From Cesiribacter andamanensis AMV16 (GTDB lineage Bacteria; Bacteroidota; Bacteroidia; Cytophagales; Cyclobacteriaceae), in contig NZ_AODQ01000041.1 of the NCBI RefSeq assembly GCF_000348925.1, forward strand, positions 1 to 33,091: a stretch of DNA of 33,091 nucleotides. The letters run 5' to 3'. Both the position numbers and the translations under genes were made by a program. This document shows, one piece after another, positions 8,591-15,474 of the stretch. The notes beneath the pieces were generated by a model, which ran no database searches, was not told the DNA's origin, and was given only the letters and a program-made list of their open reading frames with translations. How positions within the stretch are numbered: position 1 is the stretch's first letter; each line of letters starts with the position of its first letter.

Positions 8591-9349
8591 ATGCAGATAG
8601 ATCTCACCAATACGAACATCCTGGTAACCGGCGCCAGCCGGGGCATAGGCCGGGCCATTGCCCAAGCGCTGGCCAAAAGCGGCGCCCGGGTAGCCGTGCA
8701 CTACAATTCAAACAGAGAGGAAGCCGAAGCCCTGGCCCGCCAGATAGGCGGCGGCAGCCAGGCCTTTGGCGCGGATCTGGGCACCGGACAGGGACCCCTG
8801 GAGCTTTGGAAAGCGGTAGAAGAAAGTTTTGGCTCGGTAGAGGTGCTGGTAAATAATGCGGGGGTAGCCATTAGCAGCGATATCCATAAAGACGATACCG
8901 AGTGGCTGCACGACTGGGGCCACACCATGATGGTAAACCTGAATGCCAGCGCCCTGCTCTGCAAAAAGGCCATTGCCCATTTTCAGCAACGAGGCGGTGG
9001 GCGCATCATCACCATCAGCAGCCGGGCAGCCTTCCGGGGCGATACAGCCGACTATATGGCCTATGCTGCCAGCAAGGGGGGGCTGGTGGCCCTTAGCCGC
9101 AGCATTGCCCGGGCCTTTGGCAAGCAGGGCATCAAGGCCTTTACGGTAGCCCCCGGCTTTACCCGCACCGACATGGCCCAGGATTTTATGGACCAGTACG
9201 GCGAGGCCTATGCCCTTAACGACATTGCCCTCAGCCAACTGACCGAACCGGCCGACATCGCCCCCACCATCGTATTCCTGGCCAGCGGCCTGGCCGACCA
9301 CGCCACCGGCTGCACCATTGACATTAATGCGGGGAGTTATGTGCATTAG
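8591..9349 (+). CDS. Short-chain dehydrogenase/reductase (FabG-like)
   Basis: A 252-residue classical SDR, the standard length. The NAD(P)-binding motif TGASRGIG is at residues 13-20, NNAG at 88-91, and the catalytic set is N116, S143, Y158 and K162 (ISSRAAF and YAASKGG). The end (ATGCTIDINAGSYVH) is the usual substrate-loop and tetramer region. The cofactor may be NADP, since an R follows the glycine-motif serine, but this is inference. The substrate is unknown; FabG-type 3-oxoacyl reduction is possible, yet the gene is not in a fatty-acid cluster. It is flanked by a repeat element upstream and a perfect hairpin downstream, so it is probably transcribed alone. Confidence 0.9.
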   Translation: MQIDLTNTNILVTGASRGIGRAIAQALAKSGARVAVHYNSNREEAEALARQIGGGSQAFGADLGTGQGPLELWKAVEESFGSVEVLVNNAGVAISSDIHKDDTEWLHDWGHTMMVNLNASALLCKKAIAHFQQRGGGRIITISSRAAFRGDTADYMAYAASKGGLVALSRSIARAFGKQGIKAFTVAPGFTRTDMAQDFMDQYGEAYALNDIALSQLTEPADIAPTIVFLASGLADHATGCTIDINAGSYVH

Positions 9350-9364
9350 GGGGCATGGGGCAAC

Positions 9365-9405
9365 CAACCACCCCGCCCTGCGGTGCCAAGAGAGCGGGGT
9401 GGTTG
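9365..9405 (+). terminator. Perfect 12-bp hairpin after the dehydrogenase gene
   Basis: CAACCACCCCGC (9365-9376) pairs exactly with GCGGGGTGGTTG (9394-9405) across a 17-base loop, starting 15 bases after the stop codon. There is no T run after it, so it is not a classic intrinsic terminator. It may still end or protect the transcript. Confidence 0.4.
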
Positions 9406-9450
9406 ACACCTCATACCTCAAACCCCATACCTCATACCCCACACCCGATA
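9406..9450. repeat. Short degenerate tandem repeat (CCTCATAC-like)
   Basis: This stretch repeats ACCTCATACC and ACCCCATACC-like units about four times, giving a C/A-rich low-complexity tract on the plus strand between the hairpin and recJ. It holds no coding frame. Confidence 0.5.
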
Positions 9451-9496
9451 ATCCCCCCTTCCCCTTTTTAATCCGCCGCTTTGTTCGTTATTTTAC

Positions 9497-11212
9497 ATGG
9501 CTATGACAAAACGGTGGGTAATAAAGGAACGAGCTGATGCGCAGACGGCTGCCCGCTTGTCGGAGGAGATGAAGCTGAGCCCCGAGATCGCCAATCTGTT
9601 GGTGCAGCGGGGTATTACTACCTATGAGGAGGCCCTGAAATTTTTCCGCCCCTCGCTGGAAGATCTGCCCGACCCCTGGCTGATGAAGGACATGGACCTG
9701 GCCGTAGCCCGGCTGGAAAAGGCCATTGACCGGGGCGAAAAAATCCTGATTTACGGCGATTATGATGTGGACGGCACCACAGCCGTAGCGCTGGTCTATG
9801 GCTTTCTGCGGGAACATTATTCCAATCTGGACTTTTACATTCCCGATCGCTACAAAGAGGGATACGGCATTTCCGATGCGGGCATTACCCATGCCATCGA
9901 AGAAGGATTCGGGCTGATCATTAGTCTGGACTGCGGCATTAAAGCGCTGAAAACGGTGGCCCGCGCCAAAGCAGCCGGCGTGGATTTTATTATTTGCGAT
10001 CACCACCTGCCCGGCGACGCACTCCCCCCTGCCCTGGCCGTGCTGGACCCCAAACGGGCCGACTGCCCCTACCCCTTTAAAGAGCTCAGCGGCTGCGGCA
10101 TTGGCTTTAAGCTGCTGCAGGCCTTTTGCCTCAAAAATCACATCCCCCTAAAAACCCTCTACCAGTACCTGGATCTGGTGGCGGTAAGCATTGCGGCCGA
10201 TATAGTACCCATCAAGAGCGAGAATCGCATACTGGCCTACTGGGGACTCAAGAAGCTGAACAAAAAACCGCTGCCCGGCCTGTTTGCTCTCATTGAGCAA
10301 TCGAGCTTTCGCAAAGAGCTGGACATTACCAACATTGTCTTTGGCATTGGGCCGCGCATCAACGCCTCGGGCCGCATTGCCCATGCCAAAATGGCCGTAA
10401 ACCTGCTGCTTTCCGAAGACTCGGGCGAGGCCGCCCGCATGGCCGAGGTCATTGACGATAAAAACTCCCTGCGCCGCAATTTCGATAGCTCCATTACCGA
10501 AGAGGCGCATAAAATGGTAGAGCAGGACCCCGACTTTAAAGATGCCAAAACCACCGTGCTCTTTAAAAAAGACTGGCACAAGGGGGTCATAGGTATTGTG
10601 GCCTCCCGCTGTGTAGACCGCTACTACCGCCCCACCATCATCCTCACCGAATCCAACAACAAGGCCACCGGCTCGGCCCGCTCGGTGCTGGGCTTTGATA
10701 TTTACGAGGCCATTACCGAGTGCAGCGATCTGCTGCTGCAGTACGGCGGTCATATGTATGCCGCCGGCCTTACCATGGAGCTGGAAAATGTACCTGAGTT
10801 CCGGCGCCGCTTTGAGCAGGTAGTGGCCAGCCGCATCAGGCCCGAGCAGCTGGTGCCGCAGCTGGAGATTGATCAGGAACTGGACTTTTGCAGCATTACC
10901 CCCCAGTTTTATGAAGTGCTCAAGCAGCTGGCTCCCTTTGGTCCTGAAAACATGCAGCCCGTGTTCATGACCCGGCAGGTGCGCGCCACCGGCCGTCCCC
11001 GTGTGATGAAGAACAAGCACATCAAAGTGCAGCTGGTACAGGAGGGCTCCGAGCTTACCTTTGATGCGGTAGGGTTTGATATGGCCGATTATTTTGATTT
11101 TATTGGCAGCGGCATGCGCTTTGACATTGCTTATACCCTGGAAGAAAACACCTACTGGGGCGATGGTACCCTGGAGTTATATTTGCGGGATATTAAGTTT
11201 GAAGAAGAATAA
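9497..11212 (+). CDS. recJ: Single-stranded-DNA-specific exonuclease RecJ
   Basis: A 571-residue protein, normal for RecJ. RecJ degrades single-stranded DNA 5'-3' in the cytoplasm during recombination and mismatch or base-excision repair. The DHH phosphoesterase motifs are present: GDYDVDGTTA near 87-96, LDCGIK, and CDHHLP near 165. The DHHA1 domain carries GGHMYAAGL near 416-424, and the C-terminal OB-fold region follows. All metal-binding aspartates and histidines I can check are intact. A second ATG lies at codon 3. It leads a tight cluster: lptB starts 28 bases and the GH3 gene 779 bases downstream of its stop. Confidence 0.96.
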   Translation: MAMTKRWVIKERADAQTAARLSEEMKLSPEIANLLVQRGITTYEEALKFFRPSLEDLPDPWLMKDMDLAVARLEKAIDRGEKILIYGDYDVDGTTAVALVYGFLREHYSNLDFYIPDRYKEGYGISDAGITHAIEEGFGLIISLDCGIKALKTVARAKAAGVDFIICDHHLPGDALPPALAVLDPKRADCPYPFKELSGCGIGFKLLQAFCLKNHIPLKTLYQYLDLVAVSIAADIVPIKSENRILAYWGLKKLNKKPLPGLFALIEQSSFRKELDITNIVFGIGPRINASGRIAHAKMAVNLLLSEDSGEAARMAEVIDDKNSLRRNFDSSITEEAHKMVEQDPDFKDAKTTVLFKKDWHKGVIGIVASRCVDRYYRPTIILTESNNKATGSARSVLGFDIYEAITECSDLLLQYGGHMYAAGLTMELENVPEFRRRFEQVVASRIRPEQLVPQLEIDQELDFCSITPQFYEVLKQLAPFGPENMQPVFMTRQVRATGRPRVMKNKHIKVQLVQEGSELTFDAVGFDMADYFDFIGSGMRFDIAYTLEENTYWGDGTLELYLRDIKFEEE

Positions 11213-11240
11213 AAGGCCGCTGCCGCTTTAGTTTTCCTGT

Positions 11241-11972
11241 ATGATACTACGCGCCGAAAATCTGGTTAAGAAATACAAGAGCCGCACCGTGGTAAACCAT
11301 GTGTCGGTACAGGTAGAGCAGGGCGAAATTGTGGGCTTGCTAGGCCCCAATGGCGCCGGCAAAACCACCTCCTTTTACATGATTGTGGGCCTGATCAAGC
11401 CCAACGAAGGCCGCATTTTTCTGGAAGATGAAGAGATCACCAGCCTGCCCATGTACCGCCGCGCCAAAAAGGGAATCGGCTACCTGGCACAGGAGGCCTC
11501 GGTATTCCGCAAGCTGAGCGTAGAGGAAAACATACTGGCTGTGCTGGAAATGACCACCCTTACCAAAGCCCAGCAGCGCGCCAAAATGGAAAGCCTGCTG
11601 GAAGAGTTCAGCCTTACGCATGTGCGCAAAAACCTGGGCATGGTGCTGAGCGGGGGTGAGCGCCGCCGCACCGAAATTGCCCGCGCCCTGGCCGTAGACC
11701 CCAAGTTTGTGCTGCTGGATGAGCCTTTTGCCGGTGTAGACCCCATTGCGGTAGAAGAAATTCAAACCATTGTAGCCCAGCTTAAGAACAAAAACATCGG
11801 CATCCTGATTACCGATCATAACGTAAACGAAACGCTGTCCATCACCGACCGGGCCTACCTGATGTTTGAGGGCCGTCTCTTAAAGGCCGGCACTGCCGAA
11901 GAGCTGGCCTCCGATCCGCAGGTGCGCAAGGTGTACCTGGGGCAGCATTTTGAGCTTCGCCGTAAAATCTGA
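11241..11972 (+). CDS. lptB: LPS export ABC transporter ATP-binding protein LptB
   Basis: A 243-residue ABC ATPase with Walker [10 protein letters not shown] at 35-43, Q-loop near Q84, signature LSGGE at 136-140, Walker B VLLDE at 157-161 and switch histidine H in [10 protein letters not shown]. The LptB-specific wording [15 protein letters not shown] and [16 protein letters not shown] separates it from the LivF/LivG relatives. LptB2 sits on the cytoplasmic face and powers the LptFG complex that pulls lipopolysaccharide across the envelope. It sits 28 bases after recJ and 19 bases before the GH3 gene, so the three are probably cotranscribed. Confidence 0.95.
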   Translation: MILRAENLVKKYKSRTVVNHVSVQVEQGEIVGLLGPNGAGKTTSFYMIVGLIKPNEGRIFLEDEEITSLPMYRRAKKGIGYLAQEASVFRKLSVEENILAVLEMTTLTKAQQRAKMESLLEEFSLTHVRKNLGMVLSGGERRRTEIARALAVDPKFVLLDEPFAGVDPIAVEEIQTIVAQLKNKNIGILITDHNVNETLSITDRAYLMFEGRLLKAGTAEELASDPQVRKVYLGQHFELRRKI

Positions 11973-11991
11973 TTTTTTCCGCTGCCACCCT

Positions 11992-13515
11992 ATGCTGGAG
12001 TTATTCAATAGCATTGTCACCTGGTTCATGAAAAAGCGCATCCAGGAGGTAGAGCACTTTATGCACCACCCCCATGAGGTGCAGCAGGAAGTGCTCAGAA
12101 ACCTGCTGGAACGCGGCCGCAGCACCGAATGGGGCCGCCAATGGGGCTATGCCGATCTTAAGACCACCCGCGATTTCCAGGCCCGGGTACCCATCAGCAC
12201 CTACGAGGAACTAAAGCCCTACATCGACCGCATGATGCGCGGCGAGCAGAACATTCTCTGGCCCAGCAGGATCGAGTGGTTTGCCAAAAGCAGCGGCACC
12301 ACCAGCAGCCGCAGCAAATTCATTCCCGTATCGGAAGAGGCGCTGGAAGAATGCCACTACAAAGGGGGTAAGGACATGATCGCCATCTATGTCAATAACT
12401 ACCCCGATACCAAGGTATTTACCGGTAAAAACCTGGCCATCGGCGGCAGCCACCAGGCCAATGATCAGGACAGCAACGGCGCTACCAAGTTTGGCGATGT
12501 ATCGGCCATACTGATGCAGAACCTGCCTTTTTGGGCTCAGATGATGCGCTCGCCCAGCCTGGAAGTGGCCCTGATGAGCGAGTGGGACAAAAAGCTGGAG
12601 CGCATGGCCCGCGAAACTATGGAGGAGAATATCACCTCCCTCTCAGGGGTGCCTACCTGGACGCTGCTGCTGCTGGAGCGCATTCTGGAGATCACCGGCA
12701 AGCAGCACATGCACGAGGTGTGGCCCAACCTGGAGCTCTTCACCCACGGCGCCGTATCCTTTACCCCCTACGAGCAGCTGTTCAAAAAACTGATCCCCTC
12801 CTCCAGCATGCGCTACCAGGAGGTCTACAATGCCTCCGAGGGCTTCTTTGGTATTCAGGACCAGAAAAAAAGTAAGGAAATGCTGCTGATGCTGGATTAT
12901 GGGGTCTACTACGAATTCATCGAAACCGGGGAGCTGGAGTCCGACAATCCCCGGGTGTTAACGCTGGAGCAGGTGGAGCTGGGCAAGAGCTATGCCCTTA
13001 TCATCAGCACCAATGCCGGCCTGTGGCGCTACAACATAGGCGATACGGTCAAATTCACCTCCCTGAACCCCTACCGCATCATCATCAGCGGGCGCACCAA
13101 GCACTTTATCAATGCTTTTGGCGAAGAGGTGGTCATTGAAAATGCCGAGCAGGCCATAGCCGAAGCCTGCCGCCAGACCGGCGCCGAGATCGACAACTTT
13201 ACGGCCGCCCCACGCTACTTTGGCGAAAAGAGCAAGGCCAGCCATGAGTGGATCATTGAGTTTGTGCACCCCCCGCAAGACCAGGAGCAGTTCAACAGGG
13301 TGCTGGACGATACCCTGCGCCAGATCAACTCCGACTACGACGCCAAGCGCTTTAAGGATATGGCCCTGCAGGCCCCCATCATTCACCTGGCGCCCAAAGG
13401 CACTTTTTACCGCTGGATGCAAAAGCGCGGCAAGCTGGGCGGGCAAAACAAGGTGCCCCGCCTGAGCAACAGCCGGGAGCATGTGGAGGATATTCTGGAG
13501 TTGTTGAAGGGGTAG
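11992..13515 (+). CDS. GH3 family acyl-adenylate (amido synthetase-like) protein
   Basis: A 507-residue member of the GH3 family, known in plants for joining amino acids to jasmonate or auxin through an acyl-adenylate. The three ATP/AMP motifs are visible: SSGTTSSRSKFIPVS near 98-112, YNASEGFFG near 272-280, and YNIGDTVKFT near 344-353. The bacterial substrate is unknown. The ATG at 11992 was chosen because it lies 19 bases after the lptB stop; a longer frame from 11950 would overlap lptB and adds no family sequence. Its place behind lptB hints at a link with the envelope or lipids, but that is only a guess from context. Confidence 0.9.
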   Translation: MLELFNSIVTWFMKKRIQEVEHFMHHPHEVQQEVLRNLLERGRSTEWGRQWGYADLKTTRDFQARVPISTYEELKPYIDRMMRGEQNILWPSRIEWFAKSSGTTSSRSKFIPVSEEALEECHYKGGKDMIAIYVNNYPDTKVFTGKNLAIGGSHQANDQDSNGATKFGDVSAILMQNLPFWAQMMRSPSLEVALMSEWDKKLERMARETMEENITSLSGVPTWTLLLLERILEITGKQHMHEVWPNLELFTHGAVSFTPYEQLFKKLIPSSSMRYQEVYNASEGFFGIQDQKKSKEMLLMLDYGVYYEFIETGELESDNPRVLTLEQVELGKSYALIISTNAGLWRYNIGDTVKFTSLNPYRIIISGRTKHFINAFGEEVVIENAEQAIAEACRQTGAEIDNFTAAPRYFGEKSKASHEWIIEFVHPPQDQEQFNRVLDDTLRQINSDYDAKRFKDMALQAPIIHLAPKGTFYRWMQKRGKLGGQNKVPRLSNSREHVEDILELLKG

Positions 13516-13520
13516 AGGGC

Positions 13521-13553
13521 CAATGGACATAGGACATAGGACAATGGACGTTG
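13521..13553. repeat. Heptamer-based repeat (GGACAATG/GGACATA units)
   Basis: Units of seven bases, CAATGGA and CATAGGA, follow one another here. The reverse complement contains GTCCATTGTCC, the same unit as the array at 14037-14117 but in opposite orientation. Confidence 0.55.
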
Positions 13554-13597
13554 GACCGGGCGGCGTACCGTAATAGCCCGCAATGGCTACTTTCCCC

Positions 13598-13639
13598 CCG
13601 GCTGGGCGCCCCCGGCTAGGCGCCCCCGGCTAGGCGCCC
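13598..13639. repeat. Three tandem 14-bp repeats
   Basis: CCGGCTRGGCGCCC is repeated three times head to tail (13598-13611, 13612-13625, 13626-13639), with a single G/A difference in the first copy. It is GC-rich and non-coding, and each unit contains the palindrome GGCGCC. It lies just past the stop codon of the small membrane protein gene. Confidence 0.8.
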
Positions 13640-13670
13640 CTACGGATTGTGAGGGACATTCGTATAGCCG

Positions 13671-13958
13671 CTAGTCGGCGGGTTTTGTACCAGTGTTCTG
13701 GTCTTTAGCCAGCCCCTTTTTGGCTTTACGGTACCTGTTGAGGGCAAACAGCAGGGCAATGATAAAGGCAAGCAACAGGCGGGTGCTAAGCCGGGCCTCC
13801 TGCCAGTAGGTCCCAAAATCAACCGCCTCCCCCCTGAAATACTGAAGCACAGGCCTGTGAATACCCCCCATCAGCAGATTCAGCAGCACCAGCACCACAA
13901 GCAGGGTAAAAAAATAAACAGCTGCATCCTTTACACTAGCGTTTTCAGTTGTTTTCAT
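13671..13958 (-). CDS. Small two-helix membrane protein, unknown
   Basis: I do not recognise this 95-residue protein. It has a short charged N-tail, a strong hydrophobic helix near 13-30 (AAVYFFTLLVVLVLLNLLMG), a polar middle of about 30 residues, a second helix near 60-73 (LLLAFIIALLFAL) and a basic tail (NRYRKAKKG). The layout suggests an inner-membrane hairpin. It is separated from the thioredoxin genes upstream by a terminator, so it has its own promoter or depends on read-through. Tandem repeats flank it on both sides. Confidence 0.65.
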   Translation of the reverse strand: MKTTENASVKDAAVYFFTLLVVLVLLNLLMGGIHRPVLQYFRGEAVDFGTYWQEARLSTRLLLAFIIALLFALNRYRKAKKGLAKDQNTGTKPAD

Positions 13959-13968
13959 TCCAAAAGGT

Positions 13969-14000
13969 AAAAAAAAGCCCCGTCTTTCTAAAAACGGGGC
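13969..14000 (-). terminator. Rho-independent terminator of the thioredoxin-like gene pair
   Basis: GCCCCGT (13977-13983) pairs with ACGGGGC (13994-14000), with extra A/T pairing possible in the 10-base loop. Read on the minus strand it is followed by eight U (13969-13976). It ends the transcript from 15232-14119, after the repeat array. Confidence 0.8.
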
Positions 14001-14036
14001 CGGGGGTTTATGTAAGCCGCATCAGACAATTTCAAA

Positions 14037-14117
14037 GTCCATTGTCCATTGTCCATTGTCCATTGTCCATTGTCTATAATCTATAGTCCATTGTCTATAG
14101 TCCATCGTCCAATATCC
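14037..14117. repeat. Heptamer tandem array (GTCCATT)n
   Basis: Five consecutive copies of GTCCATT start at 14037, followed by degenerate copies (GTCTATA, GTCCATC, GTCCAAT) to about 14117. The period is seven bases. The array lies between the stop codon at 14119 and the terminator, so it would be transcribed as a 3' untranslated region. It resembles the heptanucleotide short tandem repeats known from cyanobacteria. Confidence 0.8.
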
Positions 14118-14118
14118 A

Positions 14119-14730
14119 TCAGGCTTCTTTCCACTTAATGGTACAGCCAATGGCTTTGGTGGTGGTAGCTTTGGGTTTTTTGCCGCTCATCAGCTGGCTA
14201 ATGGCTTCTTCTACGTACTTCTGGTCGGCAGCAGCGGCATCTTTATGGTTGTTGTCAATGGCGCCGATGTATTCTACCTTATAGCCTTTGGCTTCCTTGT
14301 TGAGGATGAAGACATGTGGCGTGCGGCTGGCGCCAAAGGCCCGTGCTACCGATCCGCTGGCATCCTGCAGGTAGGGGAAGGTAAAGCCTTTGTCTTTGGC
14401 CCGCTTCTGCATTTCTTCAAAGCTATCGCCGGCCTGCTGGCCGGGGTCATTGGGGTTAATGGCAATGACCGGGTAGCCTTTGGCCTCAAACTGTTTGTGA
14501 AGGGCAATGATGCGGTCTTCGTACAGCTTGGAATAGGGGCAGGTGTTGCAGGTAAAGATCACAATAGCGCCTTTGGCCTTGGCATAGCTGCTCAGGCTAA
14601 CATCTTTGCCATCGACATTGCGCAGCGTAAAGTCGCTCACATAATCGCCAACCTCGTAGCCGGCAGGGGGGCTGGCCGCTGTGCCAATCAGCATCAGGGC
14701 GCCCATCAATAGGGTAAGCAGGTGTTTCAT
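14119..14730 (-). CDS. Exported thioredoxin-fold (AhpC/TSA, redoxin) protein
   Basis: A 203-residue protein with a cleavable signal peptide (about residues 1-19, ending IGTAAS) and a peroxiredoxin-like fold. The motif FTCNTCPYS holds C61 and C64 in a CxxC followed by Pro, unlike a classical peroxiredoxin with a single peroxidatic Cys. Redoxin-family members of this type read VGDxVxDFTLRNVDGKxVSLSxY, as here. It probably acts in the periplasm in thiol-disulfide exchange; the partner is unknown. It lies 13 bases after the TlpA-like gene and shares its transcript, with repeats and a terminator following. Confidence 0.85.
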   Translation of the reverse strand: MKHLLTLLMGALMLIGTAASPPAGYEVGDYVSDFTLRNVDGKDVSLSSYAKAKGAIVIFTCNTCPYSKLYEDRIIALHKQFEAKGYPVIAINPNDPGQQAGDSFEEMQKRAKDKGFTFPYLQDASGSVARAFGASRTPHVFILNKEAKGYKVEYIGAIDNNHKDAAAADQKYVEEAISQLMSGKKPKATTTKAIGCTIKWKEA

Positions 14731-14743
14731 GGTAGGGGTTTGG

Positions 14744-15232
14744 TTATGGGGCTGCAGTATATTTATTTAAAAGTGCGGTCAGTTCCTGGGGTTCCATCTT
14801 TCCTTCTATCAGCCGGCGTTCTTTACCGGCCAGGATAAGAGTTGCCGGAATGGCACCCGACCACTGAGGATCTACTTTGTTGATAAAGGCATTCTGGTCG
14901 GTTTCGTCCAGCAGCAGCACAGTACTGCTAAGACCCCTCTTTTTCACAAAAGGTTTAACCCTGCTTTCCAGAATTTCCACATCGTCCAGGCTTACCAGGT
15001 ACATTTTCAGGCCCCGGGCGGCATAGTCCTGCTGGGCCTTATCAAAGTAGGGTAGCTCCTCAATGCAGGGGCGGCACCAGGTGGCCCAGAAGTTAATGAC
15101 CACTACTCCTTCCTGTGGCTCCTTCAGCAGTTGCTCCAGCTCGGCCATTTTGATCACCTTTACCTCCTGGGCCATGGCGGCAGGGGCAAAAGCAAAAAAG
15201 GCAAAAGCGGCTATGAGTAGAATTTTTTTCAT
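14744..15232 (-). CDS. TlpA-like periplasmic thioredoxin
   Basis: A 162-residue protein with a signal peptide (KK, hydrophobic core, cleavage after AMA near 21) and a thioredoxin domain. The active site WCRPC (C53 and C56) and the cis-proline loop GAIPATLIL are intact. TlpA/ResA/DsbE proteins reduce disulfides in the periplasm, often for cytochrome c maturation or protein repair. No cytochrome maturation gene is adjacent. It is first in a two-gene unit with the redoxin gene at 14119-14730. Confidence 0.9.
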   Translation of the reverse strand: MKKILLIAAFAFFAFAPAAMAQEVKVIKMAELEQLLKEPQEGVVVINFWATWCRPCIEELPYFDKAQQDYAARGLKMYLVSLDDVEILESRVKPFVKKRGLSSTVLLLDETDQNAFINKVDPQWSGAIPATLILAGKERRLIEGKMEPQELTALLNKYTAAP

Positions 15233-15474
15233 GTTAAACGGACTGTTCCGGAAAGATAACGCAGGCCGGAGACAAAAAGTCCGAATGAGGGGTTAAAATT
15301 TGGTTAGAAATCTCCAAATCACCGGACTTCCCATCTGGAAAGTATACCGAACTGCCAGAAGAATTTGCTGATTTAATAAAAGCTGCTGCTCCCCTGCTCA
15401 TGCCTATACGAGGCATCATGTCATACTTGTGGAGTCTGTCCAGGTATGAGATAGCTGTTAGTTGAGTGGGCAGG

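Noticed and set aside
11950-11991. Longer N-terminus for the GH3 gene
   Set aside because: It would overlap lptB by 23 bases and adds 14 residues with no family match.
14037-14117. CRISPR-like array
   Set aside because: Unit length is seven bases with no unique spacers, so it is a simple tandem repeat.
15234-15419. A 61-residue minus-strand frame before the TlpA-like gene
   Set aside because: No family or membrane pattern, no start context, and it lies in the region where the promoter of the gene at 14744-15232 should be.
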